Assembly: GCF_026341815.1 (NCBI RefSeq)
Contig: NZ_JAPENX010000001.1
Coordinates: forward strand, 5,766,001 to 5,830,000
From: Streptomyces sp. NBC_00572
GTDB lineage: Bacteria; Actinomycetota; Actinomycetes; Streptomycetales; Streptomycetaceae
Length of the DNA stretch: 64,000 bases
Reading direction: 5' to 3'
Shown here piece by piece: positions 41,597 through 51,027 of this stretch. The position numbers and the translations under genes are program-made. The notes beneath the pieces are model-generated. The model made no database searches and was not told where the DNA came from. It saw only the letters and a program-made list of their open reading frames with translations. How positions within the stretch are numbered: the stretch's first letter is position 1; each line of letters starts with the position of its first letter.

Positions 41597-42552
41597 ACTT
41601 CGTGAGATTCGCCGTCCGACGGGCCGCCGAGATGGCGGCCACCCTCCTCGTGGCGTCGTTCGTCGTCTTCGGCGCCATGTACCTGGCGCCCGGCAGCCCG
41701 GCGAGCTTCCTGCTCTCCGGCCGCTCGGCCTCGCCCGAGGCGCTCGCCGCGATCAACGCCCAGTACCACCTCGACGAGCCCTTCCTCGTCCGTTACCTCA
41801 CCTGGCTCGGCGACATGGTCCAGGGCGACTTCGGGCGGTCCATCACGTACCGCACGGACGTGTCCCGGCTCCTTGCCGACCGCCTGCCGACCAGCCTGCT
41901 GCTGATCGCGATGGCACTCGTCGTGGTCGTGGTCATCGGTCTGGTGCTCGGCTGGGTCTCCGCCGTACGCGGCGGCGCCACCGACTCCGCCGTCCTCGTC
42001 ACCACCACGTTCGCCGTCGGCACCCCGTCCTTCGTCGCCGCGGTGCTGCTCCAGGCACTGTTCGCCGTCAAACTCGGCTGGTTCCCGAGCGGCGGCGCCG
42101 GCGAGGGATTCCTCGACAAACTGTGGCACCTGACACTGCCGTCGATCGCCCTCGCGCTCTATCTGATCGGCATGCTCGCCCGGGTCACCCGCTCCGCGAT
42201 GCTCGAAGCGCTCGACAGCGAGCACGTCACGGTGGCCCGCAGCCGGGGCGTGCCCGAGCGCCAGGTCATCCGCCGCCATGTGTTCCGCAACTCCCTGGGC
42301 ACCGTCCTCACCACCGGCGGCCTCATCGTCTCGACCCTGCTGGTCTGCACGATCCTCGTCGAGACCGCCTTCAGCATCGGTGGCATCGGACAGCTCCTGG
42401 AGCTGTCCACCACGACCAAGGACTTCCCGACCGTCCAGGCCATCTCGCTGATCATCGTCGCCCTGTTCATGATCGTGAACCTCATCGTCGACCTCGTGCT
42501 CCCCCTGGTCGACCCGCGGATCACCCTCGGATCGAAGGGGTCCTCCGCATGA
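41593..42552 (+). CDS. ABC permease, DppB-like
   Basis: The 319-residue membrane protein has six helices and the DppB/OppB pattern: N-terminal RFAVRRAAEMAATLLVASF, MYLAPGSPASFLL, PFLVRYLTWLGDMVQGDFG, and the EAA loop MLEALDSEHVTVARSRGV with HVFRNSL. It pairs with the next gene to form the channel. The GTG start overlaps the binding-protein stop and its own stop overlaps the ATG of the next gene. Confidence 0.9.
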   Translation: MNFVRFAVRRAAEMAATLLVASFVVFGAMYLAPGSPASFLLSGRSASPEALAAINAQYHLDEPFLVRYLTWLGDMVQGDFGRSITYRTDVSRLLADRLPTSLLLIAMALVVVVVIGLVLGWVSAVRGGATDSAVLVTTTFAVGTPSFVAAVLLQALFAVKLGWFPSGGAGEGFLDKLWHLTLPSIALALYLIGMLARVTRSAMLEALDSEHVTVARSRGVPERQVIRRHVFRNSLGTVLTTGGLIVSTLLVCTILVETAFSIGGIGQLLELSTTTKDFPTVQAISLIIVALFMIVNLIVDLVLPLVDPRITLGSKGSSA

Positions 42553-43403
42553 CCGCCGTCCTCACCCGTCGGCCCGGCCTCGCCAAGATCCGCACGGCCC
42601 GGTCCCCGCTCCACCTCCTCAGCCTGGGCTTCGTCGTCCTCGTCGTCGCCGGAGCGCTCCTCGCCCCCCTGGTCGTGCCGTACGACCCCAACGCGGTCGA
42701 CCTGGGGAACGCGCTCGCCGGACCCTCCGCCGAGCACCTGCTCGGCGTGGACGCCGCGGGCCGCGACACCCTGTCCCGGCTGCTCCTCGGAGCCCGCACC
42801 TCGCTCCTCGGCCCCCTCGGAGTGGTCCTCTTCTCCACCCTCGCCGGTGTCGCCGTCGGCACGGCCGCGGCCTGGCGGGGCGGCTGGCTCGACTCGGTCC
42901 TGTCCCGCAGCACCGAACTCGTCTTCGCCTTCCCCGGCATGCTCCTGGCGATCCTCATCATCTCGATCTACGGCGAGGGGCTGCTGGCACCCGTCATCGC
43001 CCTCGCCCTCGCCTATCTGCCTTACGTCAGCAGGCTGACGCGTTCCCTCGTCCTGGCCGAACGCACCCGCCCCTACGTCAGCGCGTACCAGGTCCAGGGC
43101 CACTCGGCACTCCAGATCTGTCTGCGCCACATCCTCCCCAACATCGCGCCCGTCGTCCTCGCCCAGTCCACCATCAACTTCGGTTACGCCCTGATGGACC
43201 TGGCCGGCCTGTCCTTCCTCGGCCTCGGCGTACCGCCGCTCACCCCGGACTGGGGCCGCATGGTCTTCGACGGGCAGACCGCCGTCCAGCACGGCTACCC
43301 GCTGTCCGCGATCCTGCCGAGCGTCCTCATCGTGCTGACCGTGGTCGCCTTCAATGTGGTCGGCGAGCGCTGGGCCGACCGCGTCGCCAGGAGAGACCGA
43401 TGA
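42549..43403 (+). CDS. ABC permease, DppC-like
   Basis: The 284-residue second permease has HLLGVDAAGRDTLSRLLLGARTSL near residue 70 (listed as one continuous family motif, shortened in other members). The EAA loop reads YVSAYQVQGHSALQICLRHILPN, and the usual LSFLGLGVPPLTPDWG lies at the end. It has five to six helices. Four-base overlaps bind it to both neighbours, so the five-gene importer is one operon. Confidence 0.9.
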   Translation: MTAVLTRRPGLAKIRTARSPLHLLSLGFVVLVVAGALLAPLVVPYDPNAVDLGNALAGPSAEHLLGVDAAGRDTLSRLLLGARTSLLGPLGVVLFSTLAGVAVGTAAAWRGGWLDSVLSRSTELVFAFPGMLLAILIISIYGEGLLAPVIALALAYLPYVSRLTRSLVLAERTRPYVSAYQVQGHSALQICLRHILPNIAPVVLAQSTINFGYALMDLAGLSFLGLGVPPLTPDWGRMVFDGQTAVQHGYPLSAILPSVLIVLTVVAFNVVGERWADRVARRDR

Positions 43404-44384
43404 ACACTTCCGACAGGCCTGCCCTCGACATCCGAGGGCTCCGGATCACCCTGCCCGGCACCGCTCGGCCCGTCCTCGACGGGATCGACCTCACCGTCGC
43501 CGCCGGCGAGACCGTCGCCCTCGTCGGCGAGTCCGGCTCCGGAAAGAGCCTCACCTCACGCAGCGCCCTGCGCCTGCTGCCGCCGCGCGCGGTCACCGAG
43601 GGCACCGTCGTCGTCGACGGCCACGACGTCCTCACCCTGGACAGCGACCGGCTGCTCGCACTGCGCACCGGCACCGTGGCCATGGTCTTCCAGGACCCGC
43701 GGGCGGCCATCAACCCGCTGCGCCGTATCGGGGACTTCCTCACCGAGAGCGTCCGCCTGACCCGGACGATGACCGCCGCGCAGGCGGATGCCCGCGCTGT
43801 CGAACTCCTCGAAGCGGTGGGCCTGGACGGCGCCGCCCTGGCCAAGTACCCCAGCCAGGTGTCCGGCGGCATGCTGCAACGCGTCATGATCGCCGCCGCG
43901 TTGATGGGCGACCCCACCCTCCTGCTGGCCGACGAGCCCACCACGGCGCTCGACGTCACCACCCAGGCCGAGGTCGTGGCTCTCCTCGGCCGGCTGCGCG
44001 AACGGTTCGGCACCGGGCTGCTGTTCGTCACCCACGACCTCGACCTCGCCGCCGCCATCAGCGACCGGGTGTACGTGATGTACGCCGGGCGGATCGCCGA
44101 GAGCGGCCCCGCCGAAGAGATCTTCGCGCGCCCCCGCCACCCCTACACGGCCGCGCTCCTCGCCTCCACCCCCCGCCTGGAGAACCCGCGAGGCCGCCTC
44201 GCCGCCATCGACGGTCAGCCCCCCGACCTCCGGACGGCGCTGACCGGCTGCGCCTTCGCCGCGCGCTGTTCGCTGGCCACCGAACTGTGCGCCCAGCAGG
44301 CCCCGCTGCCGTCCCCCGCCCCGGGACGGCCCGAACACCAGGCGGCCTGTCACCACACTGACCGGCTCCAAGGGAGTGTCGTCG

Positions 44385-44392
<8 letters not shown>
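43400..44392 (+). CDS. ABC ATPase, DppD-like
   Basis: The 330-residue ATPase has Walker A GESGSGKS, signature VSGGMLQRVMIAAAL, Walker B LLLADEPTTALD and the switch His in FVTHDLDL. The C-terminal oligopeptide/dipeptide extension carries the expected cysteines (CAFAARCSLATELC), which may hold a Fe-S cluster as in some DppD proteins. It is the first of two ATPases for the importer. Confidence 0.9.
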
Positions 44393-45266
<874 letters not shown>

Positions 45267-45304
45267 CAACGCGCGTCGGGGCCGGCGGGGAGCGGGCGGC
45301 CGGT

Positions 45305-45958
45305 TCAGGCGTTGGCCGCGAGGGTGAGGACCAGGGTACGGATGACCGCCCCGGAGTCGACCCCGGCGTCCAGGGACTCCACCGCGGCCAGTCCGTCGAC
45401 GGCCGCGGCGACGGCCTCGCCCAGGGGGCGCGGGTCGAGGTCCCCGCCACGCTCGTCGGCCAGAACCTGGAAGAGAGCGACGAAACAGGCGCGCCAGTCC
45501 CGGTACTCCACCTCCAGGGACTCCCGTACACGGTCGTCGTTCAACGCGTGCCAGTGCAGGGCGGAGTGGAGGTGGGCGAGATCCGTTCCCTCGGGCCTGC
45601 CGAGCAGGTCGAGCACCCGCTCGGCGCGCTCGGCGAAGGTGCCGGGGGCGGCGACGGCCTCCTCCAGAGGAGAGATCCACTCGGGGCGGATGTCCGCGAT
45701 GACCGCGACCACGAGGTCGGTCCGGTCCTGGAAGTGGTAGTGGCACATCCCGTGCGACACCCCGCACAGCGCCGCGACGTTACGGGTGGTGAACCGCTCG
45801 CTCATCTCGCCCGCCAGCAGGGTGCGGGCGGCCGCGATCAGTCGCGCGCGTGTCTGCTCGCCCTTGGCAGAGGCCCGTGACCGCGGTGTCGCGCCCGTCG
45901 TCCGGGTTCGGGGCGCGGGAGCGGTGGGATTCCGGGAGTTCTTCGCGGATGCTGCCAT
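45305..45958 (-). CDS. TetR-family regulator TetR-4
   Basis: The 217-residue regulator is not a close paralogue of TetR-1 to -3. Its HTH reads TRARLIAAARTLLAGEMSER, then GVSHGMCHYHFQDRTDLV, and the C-terminal domain differs. An Ala/Arg/Thr-rich tail of 33 residues precedes the HTH. It is divergent from PAD4, and the gap holds a different operator (18-bp perfect palindrome at 46081). Its last codons face the ABC operon end. It resembles the BetI-like subgroup in its HYHF pattern, which is only a weak hint. Confidence 0.9.
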   Translation of the reverse strand: MAASAKNSRNPTAPAPRTRTTGATPRSRASAKGEQTRARLIAAARTLLAGEMSERFTTRNVAALCGVSHGMCHYHFQDRTDLVVAVIADIRPEWISPLEEAVAAPGTFAERAERVLDLLGRPEGTDLAHLHSALHWHALNDDRVRESLEVEYRDWRACFVALFQVLADERGGDLDPRPLGEAVAAAVDGLAAVESLDAGVDSGAVIRTLVLTLAANA

Positions 45959-46079
45959 GGCCTCACTCTAGTCAGGCTCCGTGCCCGCCACCTGCGGTCT
46001 TCATGGCTTCCTGAGAGGTCCGGGGCCGACGATGCCGGCCGTCGGGGCCGAGCGATGCCGAGCAGTACTGTCCAAAATA

Positions 46080-46108
46080 TTGACCGAGCGCTCGGTCAGT
46101 TTTAGTTT
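46080..46108 (+). promoter_or_regulatory. Operator site H and PAD4 promoter
   Basis: The 18-bp perfect palindrome TGACCGAGCGCTCGGTCA (46081-46098) starts within a TTGACC -35 box; TAGTTT (46103-46108) follows after 17 nt. The architecture is identical to the other sites, but the core sequence differs, matching the different regulator (TetR-4) encoded across the gap. Confidence 0.75.
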
Positions 46109-46156
46109 TCCGGCCAACCGCGGACGTTCCGCGGGGAGTTGAAGCAGGAGGCAGCA

Positions 46157-47299
46157 GTGAACCGATCCGAACCCAACCGCCACGCCCGACCGGGTCTCAA
46201 CAGGCGAGGATTCCTGATCGCGGCCGGCGCGACCGCCGCGGCGGCGACCCTCGCGGCGACCCGGTTCCAGGCCGGCGCCGCCACGGCCGCCGGCACCCTC
46301 AGGGTCCCGGTCGAGGACGCCCGGCACACTCGTACATGGATGGCCTGGCCCGACAGCACGTCGATCTGGGGCAACAAACTGAGCGGCGTCCAGACGGACA
46401 TCGCTCTCATCGCCCGTACGATCGCGAAGTACGAGCCGGTCATCGTGTGCGCCAACTCCGGAAGCGCCGCCAAGGCCCGCCAGCTGTGCGGCTCCTCGGT
46501 CACCGTCATCAGCTCGGTCCCCGTCGACGACTGCTGGATGCGCGACTCCGGGCCCGTCTTCCGTACCGACGGCGCCGGTGGTCTGGACGCGGTCGGCCTC
46601 AATTTCAACGGCTGGGGCAACAAGCAGGCCCACGCCAAGGACGCCCTCGTCGCCGGACGCATCGCCTCCTACGTGGGCGTGCCGATCACCTACGCCGACC
46701 TGGTCGGCGAGGGCGGTGCCATCGAGCAGGACGGTGCCGGCACGCTCATGGCCACCCGCAGCAGCCTCGTGAACCGCAACCGCAACCCCGGGGTGTCGGA
46801 GCGCCAGTTGGAGGCGGCCATGTGCGAGGCGTACGGCGCCTCCAAGGTCATCTGGTTCGACGGCGTCCGGGGTCAGGACATCACCGACGACCACGTCGAC
46901 GCCACGTCCCGCTTCCTGGCCCCCGGCGAGGCCCTCGTGCAGATGCCGCTGTCGTCCGAGACCGACGCCTACGCCCGGGACGCGCGCCAGCAGTTCACCA
47001 TCCTGTCCGGCTCCACGGCCGCCGACGGCACCCCCATGGACACGATGCGTCTCCAGGGCCCGGACTACTACAAGATCCGCTCCACCAACGACGACTTCCT
47101 CGCCTCCTACGCCAACTTCTACCTCTGCAACGGCGCCGTGATCAGCGCCCACTTCGGGGACACGCGCGCGGACCAGGCGGCGAAGGCCACCCTGGCCCGC
47201 CTCTACCCCGACCGTGTCATCGAGCAGCTGAACATCGACCGCCTCGGCACGGGCGGCGGCGGCATCCACTGCGTCACCCAGCAGCAGCCCGCCCGGTAG
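46157..47299 (+). CDS. Tat-exported agmatine deiminase family enzyme PAD4
   Basis: The 380-residue paralogue starts with GTG at 46157 behind GGAGG. The Tat signal is LNRRGFLIAAGATAAAA. Catalytic residues are D130 (WMRDSGP), E185 (GEGGAI), H246 and D248 (DDHVD) and C372 (GGGGIHCVTQ). It is closest to PAD5: both have a C-x-x-x-V-T-V-I-S-S-(V/I)-P-V segment before WMRD, and extra cysteines (CGSS, DDCWMRD) that could form a disulphide outside the cell. The APC permease gene follows in the same direction. Confidence 0.85.
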   Translation: MNRSEPNRHARPGLNRRGFLIAAGATAAAATLAATRFQAGAATAAGTLRVPVEDARHTRTWMAWPDSTSIWGNKLSGVQTDIALIARTIAKYEPVIVCANSGSAAKARQLCGSSVTVISSVPVDDCWMRDSGPVFRTDGAGGLDAVGLNFNGWGNKQAHAKDALVAGRIASYVGVPITYADLVGEGGAIEQDGAGTLMATRSSLVNRNRNPGVSERQLEAAMCEAYGASKVIWFDGVRGQDITDDHVDATSRFLAPGEALVQMPLSSETDAYARDARQQFTILSGSTAADGTPMDTMRLQGPDYYKIRSTNDDFLASYANFYLCNGAVISAHFGDTRADQAAKATLARLYPDRVIEQLNIDRLGTGGGGIHCVTQQQPAR

Positions 47300-47435
47300 C
47301 GCCGGTAGAGCCGGTAGCTCAGGCCACCGGGGACCGCGCGGGCGCCGACGGGCATCGCGCGTGGTCCCCGGGCCGGCCGAACGGCTTCTGACAGTACGGC
47401 CGTTGTCCCACCACCATCGAGGAAAGGCGCACAGG

Positions 47436-48929
47436 GTGAACGACAGGTCCAGCAGTGGCGGGGGCGGGCTGAGGGCGGGGGCCCTGGGGACCTTCGACTC
47501 CGTGGTCATGGCGGTCGCGGGCTGCGGACCGGCGTACATCGTCGTCGCGCTGATTCCCGCTCTCGTCGCGACGGTCGGCTTCGCCGCTCCGGCCGCCCTG
47601 CTCTACGGCGCGATCCCCATGGTCGGCATCGCCCTGGCCTTCCGATACCTGGGACGGCTCGACGTCAACGCGGGCGCCACGTACTCCTGGGTCGCCAGGA
47701 CCCTGCACCCCGTCCTCGGCTTCCTCAGTGGATGGGCCGTGGTCGCCGCGACCGTCCTCTTCATCATCGCTTCGACGACTCCCGCGGGGATGGCCACCCT
47801 GTCCCTCTTCGACGAGGACCTGGCCCGGAACGACGTCCTGGCCACCGGGGTCGGCCTCGGCTGGTTCCTGCTGATCGCGGCCCTCGTGGCATCGGGTACC
47901 CGGATCGCCGCTGGGGCGCGTGCCGTCGCCGTGGGAACACAACTGGCGCTTCTGCTGGCCGTGGCCGTCACCGCGCTGACGCAGGACACCCACGCCGCCG
48001 CCTTCTCCCTCTCCTGGTTCGGATTCGAGCACTTCGACGCGACCCACTCCTTCACCGCCGGCGCGCTGATCGTGGGCGCCCTGTACTGGGGCTGGGACGT
48101 GACGGCGAACCTCAGCGAGGAGACCCGCAGCGGCCGGGGCGGCTCCGGCCTGGGCGGTCTGATCGGCCTTCTCGTCGTCGCCACCACGCTCCTCACCCTG
48201 ACCGTCAGCGTGAACGTGCTCCTGGGGCCGGGCGCCGTGACCGCGACGGACGCGAGCTTCCTTCTCAAGCTCGGCGAGGCCGCCTGGCCCGGAGTGGGCG
48301 GCACCCTGCTCGCCCTCGCCGTACCGCTGGCCATGGTCGCCACGCTGGAGACCACGCTCCTTCAGGCGACCCGCACGCTGTTCGCCATGGGACGCGACCG
48401 CACGGTCCCCTCGTTCCTCGGCCGGGTCCACCCACGACGGAAGACCCCCGTGGCCTCCACGCTGGTCGTCTGCGCGGTCGCGGTGACGACCCTGACGCTC
48501 ATCACGCTCACCGCCCCCGGCTTCGGAATCCTCGACGACGCCCTGATGGGAATCGGCCTGCTGATCGCCTTCTACTACGCGCTGGCCGGCGTCACCGTCA
48601 CCGTGGCCTTCCGTAGCGTGCTGTTCTCCTCGCCGGGCAATCTGATCCTCCTGGGGCTGTGGCCGCTCGCCGGCGTGGCGTTCAACGTCTGGGTCTTCGT
48701 GGCCTCGGTCCGGACCCTGTCCGGGACACAACTGGCCATCGGCCTCGGCGCGTTGGCCGTCGGGCTGATCCCGCTGGGAATCGCCCGCCTCCAGGCCGGG
48801 CGGGCGTTCTTCCACCTCCGACCGCTCAATCCGCAGGAAGCGGCCGCCGTGGAGGCGTACGCAACGGACGACCTGCCGGAACTCCGCCCCGCCGACGGCC
48901 GACGGGACGGCCTCCTGTCGGACTTCTGA
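47436..48929 (+). CDS. APC-family amino acid permease
   Basis: The 497-residue protein has 12 or so membrane helices and APC features: GTFDSVVMAVAGCGPAYIV in helix 1, NAGATYSWVARTLHPVLGFLSG in helix 2-3 (abbreviated), and the GWDVTANLSEETRSGRG loop. It imports or exchanges an amino acid, amine or related compound by proton symport. GTG 47436 follows GAGGAAAGG. It lies 136 nt behind PAD4 with no promoter of the regulon type between, so co-transcription is likely. In the gap, CGGTAG with a 3-nt spacer is repeated three times at 47296-47320. Confidence 0.85.
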   Translation: MNDRSSSGGGGLRAGALGTFDSVVMAVAGCGPAYIVVALIPALVATVGFAAPAALLYGAIPMVGIALAFRYLGRLDVNAGATYSWVARTLHPVLGFLSGWAVVAATVLFIIASTTPAGMATLSLFDEDLARNDVLATGVGLGWFLLIAALVASGTRIAAGARAVAVGTQLALLLAVAVTALTQDTHAAAFSLSWFGFEHFDATHSFTAGALIVGALYWGWDVTANLSEETRSGRGGSGLGGLIGLLVVATTLLTLTVSVNVLLGPGAVTATDASFLLKLGEAAWPGVGGTLLALAVPLAMVATLETTLLQATRTLFAMGRDRTVPSFLGRVHPRRKTPVASTLVVCAVAVTTLTLITLTAPGFGILDDALMGIGLLIAFYYALAGVTVTVAFRSVLFSSPGNLILLGLWPLAGVAFNVWVFVASVRTLSGTQLAIGLGALAVGLIPLGIARLQAGRAFFHLRPLNPQEAAAVEAYATDDLPELRPADGRRDGLLSDF

Positions 48930-48941
48930 ACCGCGCCGCCC

Positions 48942-48989
48942 GGAATCCGTACGAATCGGAATCCGCACGAACCGGAACCCGTACGAAGG
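48942..48989 (+). repeat. Three 16-bp iterons before the TPR-like gene
   Basis: GGAATCCGTACGAATC, GGAATCCGCACGAACC and GGAACCCGTACGAAGG follow each other without gaps. The last one runs into the AAGGAG ribosome binding site of the next gene. Confidence 0.7.
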
Positions 48990-48998
48990 AGCACCGCC

Positions 48999-49961
48999 AT
49001 GGCCGCCTGGCTGCGCCGCAGCACCTCAGCGCCCGTCTACGACCCGGCATTCGGCGACACGGCACTCGCCGAGGGGCGCGAGGACATGCTTCTGGGCCGG
49101 TGGGAAGGCGCCCGCGACCTGCTCGCCCGGACCCCGGACGACTGGGACCGGCGGGCGCACCGTATCCGGCTGCTCGCCGACGCCGCGGCGGGCAGACGCA
49201 CCGTGGACCTGTGGCAGGCCTCGGAACCGCGGAACCCCGACGCCGCCGTACTCCGCGCGGAGACCGAAGTGATGCGGCTGTTCGCCGCCGCCCGCGCGGG
49301 GCGGACACCCGACGCCGAAAGGCTGGAGAGGGCCGCCGGACTCTGCCACCGAGCGGCCGAGCTCGCGCCCGCCGATCCGCACCCGTGGGTCTCGCTGCTC
49401 ACCCTGGGCAGGCTCCACCCGAACGGGCACCCCGAGATGTCGGCCTGGTGGAACGAGATCCTCACCCGGGATCCGTACCACCGCGAAGGCCACCACCAGG
49501 CGCTGCGCTACCTTTCCGCCCGCTGGCACGGCTCGTACGGCACGGCCCTCAACTTTGCCTGGGACGTGGCGAGTTCGGCGCCGTACGGATCGCCGCTCCC
49601 AATCCTCGCTCAGGTGGCACGTGCCGAGCACTACCGGCACCGGGTGCGGACGGAGGGGAAGGCCGTCCTCGGTCTGACACATCACTGGAGCGAGGCGCGG
49701 GCCCTCGGGGACCTTCGCAACGCGCTGGACAAGTGGGTCGCCCACCGCGTACCCCGGGCACAGGACGTCGCCGACCTCAACTACCTGGCGCACGGCCTCG
49801 TCAAGGCGGCGATGGCCGACCGGGCGGGCGTCGTCTTCCGGCTGCTGGACAACCGGGCCACCGAGGTGCCCTGGTCCTACACGGGGGACCCGGAACAGCT
49901 CTTCGTCCGCTGGCGCGACAAGACCGCGTCGCCATCCGCTCAGTCATCGGCATCCGCTTAG
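48999..49961 (+). CDS. TPR-like hypothetical protein, 3' end at an IS junction
   Basis: The 320-residue protein appears all-helical with TPR/SEL-like spacing (GRWEGARDLLARTPDDW, LCHRAAELAPADPHPWVSLL, MSAWWNEILTRDPYHREGHH, LAHGLVKAAMADRAGVVFRLL). Such proteins act as scaffolds; no enzyme motif is seen. It follows the APC permease by 69 nt and may belong to that operon. Its stop TAG (49959-49961) spans the junction with the left end of an IS5-type unit, so the natural C-terminus may have been replaced. Confidence 0.65.
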   Translation: MAAWLRRSTSAPVYDPAFGDTALAEGREDMLLGRWEGARDLLARTPDDWDRRAHRIRLLADAAAGRRTVDLWQASEPRNPDAAVLRAETEVMRLFAAARAGRTPDAERLERAAGLCHRAAELAPADPHPWVSLLTLGRLHPNGHPEMSAWWNEILTRDPYHREGHHQALRYLSARWHGSYGTALNFAWDVASSAPYGSPLPILAQVARAEHYRHRVRTEGKAVLGLTHHWSEARALGDLRNALDKWVAHRVPRAQDVADLNYLAHGLVKAAMADRAGVVFRLLDNRATEVPWSYTGDPEQLFVRWRDKTASPSAQSSASA

Positions 49962-50111
49962 AACCCGTTGTTCTATCGAGCGTGTGGGTGTTTTGGCTCG
50001 AACGGGGTTCTGGGTTGGGTGATGTTCGGGTGGTCCGGGCATGAAGGCAGGGCCTCTTGGTAGCTCGGGGGTGCGACCCCATCCGAGCAGCTCCAGGAGA
50101 CCCTGTTGCCG
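49961..50111 (+). repeat. Duplicated IS left end, outer copy
   Basis: 151 bp starting GAACCCGTTGTTC recur at 50877-51027 with only a few differences. In the second copy they lead directly into the transposase gene; here they break off into unrelated sequence, so this is an isolated IS left end. Confidence 0.85.
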
Positions 50112-50292
50112 AGGCGGCCCGCGCGGGGCTGGCCGAGGCGGCAGCCGAGACGGAACGGCTGGAGGCGGCACGCACGGCGAGCGCGGAAGCAGCGGCCCGC
50201 TCGCGGGAAGCCGCGGGAGCGGCGGCTAAGGCGCAGGCCCAGCAGCAGAAGGCGGCACGGAACGTCGAGAAGCTGACCAGCCCCGACGGGTG
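50112..50292 (+). pseudogene. Gene fragment inside the IS unit
   Basis: An open frame continues from the IS end and reads EAARAGLAEAAAETERLEAA, then AAKAQAQQQKAARNVEKL and a stop at about 50291. It looks like the coiled-coil tail of a larger protein whose beginning is absent. I cannot assign it. Confidence 0.35.
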
Positions 50293-50541
50293 AACCACCA
50301 CGCGCAGGCCCGAGACGGTGTACCGCGTGAGGCCAGGTCGGCGCTGCTGATCAGCCCACCACGCCAGCGAGGCGCTGGGCAGATGGCAGCTGGCGCGAAA
50401 TGGATATGGCCCCACTCGTCGGTCTGGCCCAACATCCAGGCGACGTACCCAGCGCCAGGAGTCCGCGATCGGGCGCTGGGCTGCCAGCGTGGAGAACTCA
50501 ACAGCCGTAGTCACCGCCACGAGTGAACGGACCCTAGCCCG
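50293..50541. other. Unassigned cargo sequence
   Basis: Both strands have open frames (for example a plus frame ending WPNIQATYPAPGVRD) without recognisable features. It probably derives from another genomic place. Confidence 0.3.
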
Positions 50542-50652
50542 ATGACGAGGCTGGCCGCGCGGCCCATCCTCCCAGGAGAGGAAGCTGCGATCTTTGCCCA
50601 GGCGGACGAGCTCAACGCCCACATCGCTCGGCTCCTCGAACACTACGGGTAG
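50542..50652 (+). CDS. Small ORF, 36 residues
   Basis: MTRLAARPILPGEEAAIFAQ followed by ADELNAHIARLLEHYG. Codon use is normal for the organism, and the amphipathic helix at the end suggests a real small protein or the end of one. No good ribosome binding site is present. It is cargo between the two IS left ends. Confidence 0.35.
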   Translation: MTRLAARPILPGEEAAIFAQADELNAHIARLLEHYG

Positions 50653-50662
50653 GCTTGTAGGT

Positions 50663-50824
50663 ATGGGAATTGACTGGGAGAACATGCTCGGCGCAAGCGG
50701 TAACGGCCTCGACGATGCCTACGACAGCGCGGTCTCCGCGGTCATCTACAGCGATGACCCGGTGGAGGACCGTCGGCCACTCCCAGTCGGCGAAGAGCAC
50801 GACGACACAGACGGCTTGCGCTGA
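50663..50824 (+). CDS. Small acidic protein, 53 residues, possibly leaderless
   Basis: MGIDWENMLGASGNGLDDAY, then DSAVSAVIYSDD and an acidic tail (GEEHDDTDGLR). TAGGCT at 50650-50655 ends seven nt before the ATG, in the place of a -10 box for a leaderless transcript. Small acidic proteins starting MGIDW are, to my recollection, common on actinobacterial mobile elements; function unknown. A GAAACGCC...GGCGTTTC hairpin follows at about 50840-50870. Confidence 0.45.
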   Translation: MGIDWENMLGASGNGLDDAYDSAVSAVIYSDDPVEDRRPLPVGEEHDDTDGLR

Positions 50825-50876
50825 ACTGAGCGCACGCACGAAACGCCCCGGCAAGCCGCGGCGTTTCGCCGTCTCA

Positions 50877-51027
50877 TAACCCGTTGTTCCATCGAGCGTG
50901 TGGGTGTTTTGGCTCGAACGGGGTTCTGGGTTGGGTGATGTTCGGGTGGTCCGGGCATGAAGGCAGGGCCTCTTGGTAGCTCGGGGGTGCGACCCCATCC
51001 GAGCAGCTCCAAGCGACCCTGTTGCCG
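50877..51027 (+). repeat. Duplicated IS left end, inner copy
   Basis: Second copy of the 151-bp IS left end, here in its original position directly before the transposase gene. Its first base differs from the outer copy (T for G), so the inner terminal repeat may be slightly weaker. Confidence 0.85.
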
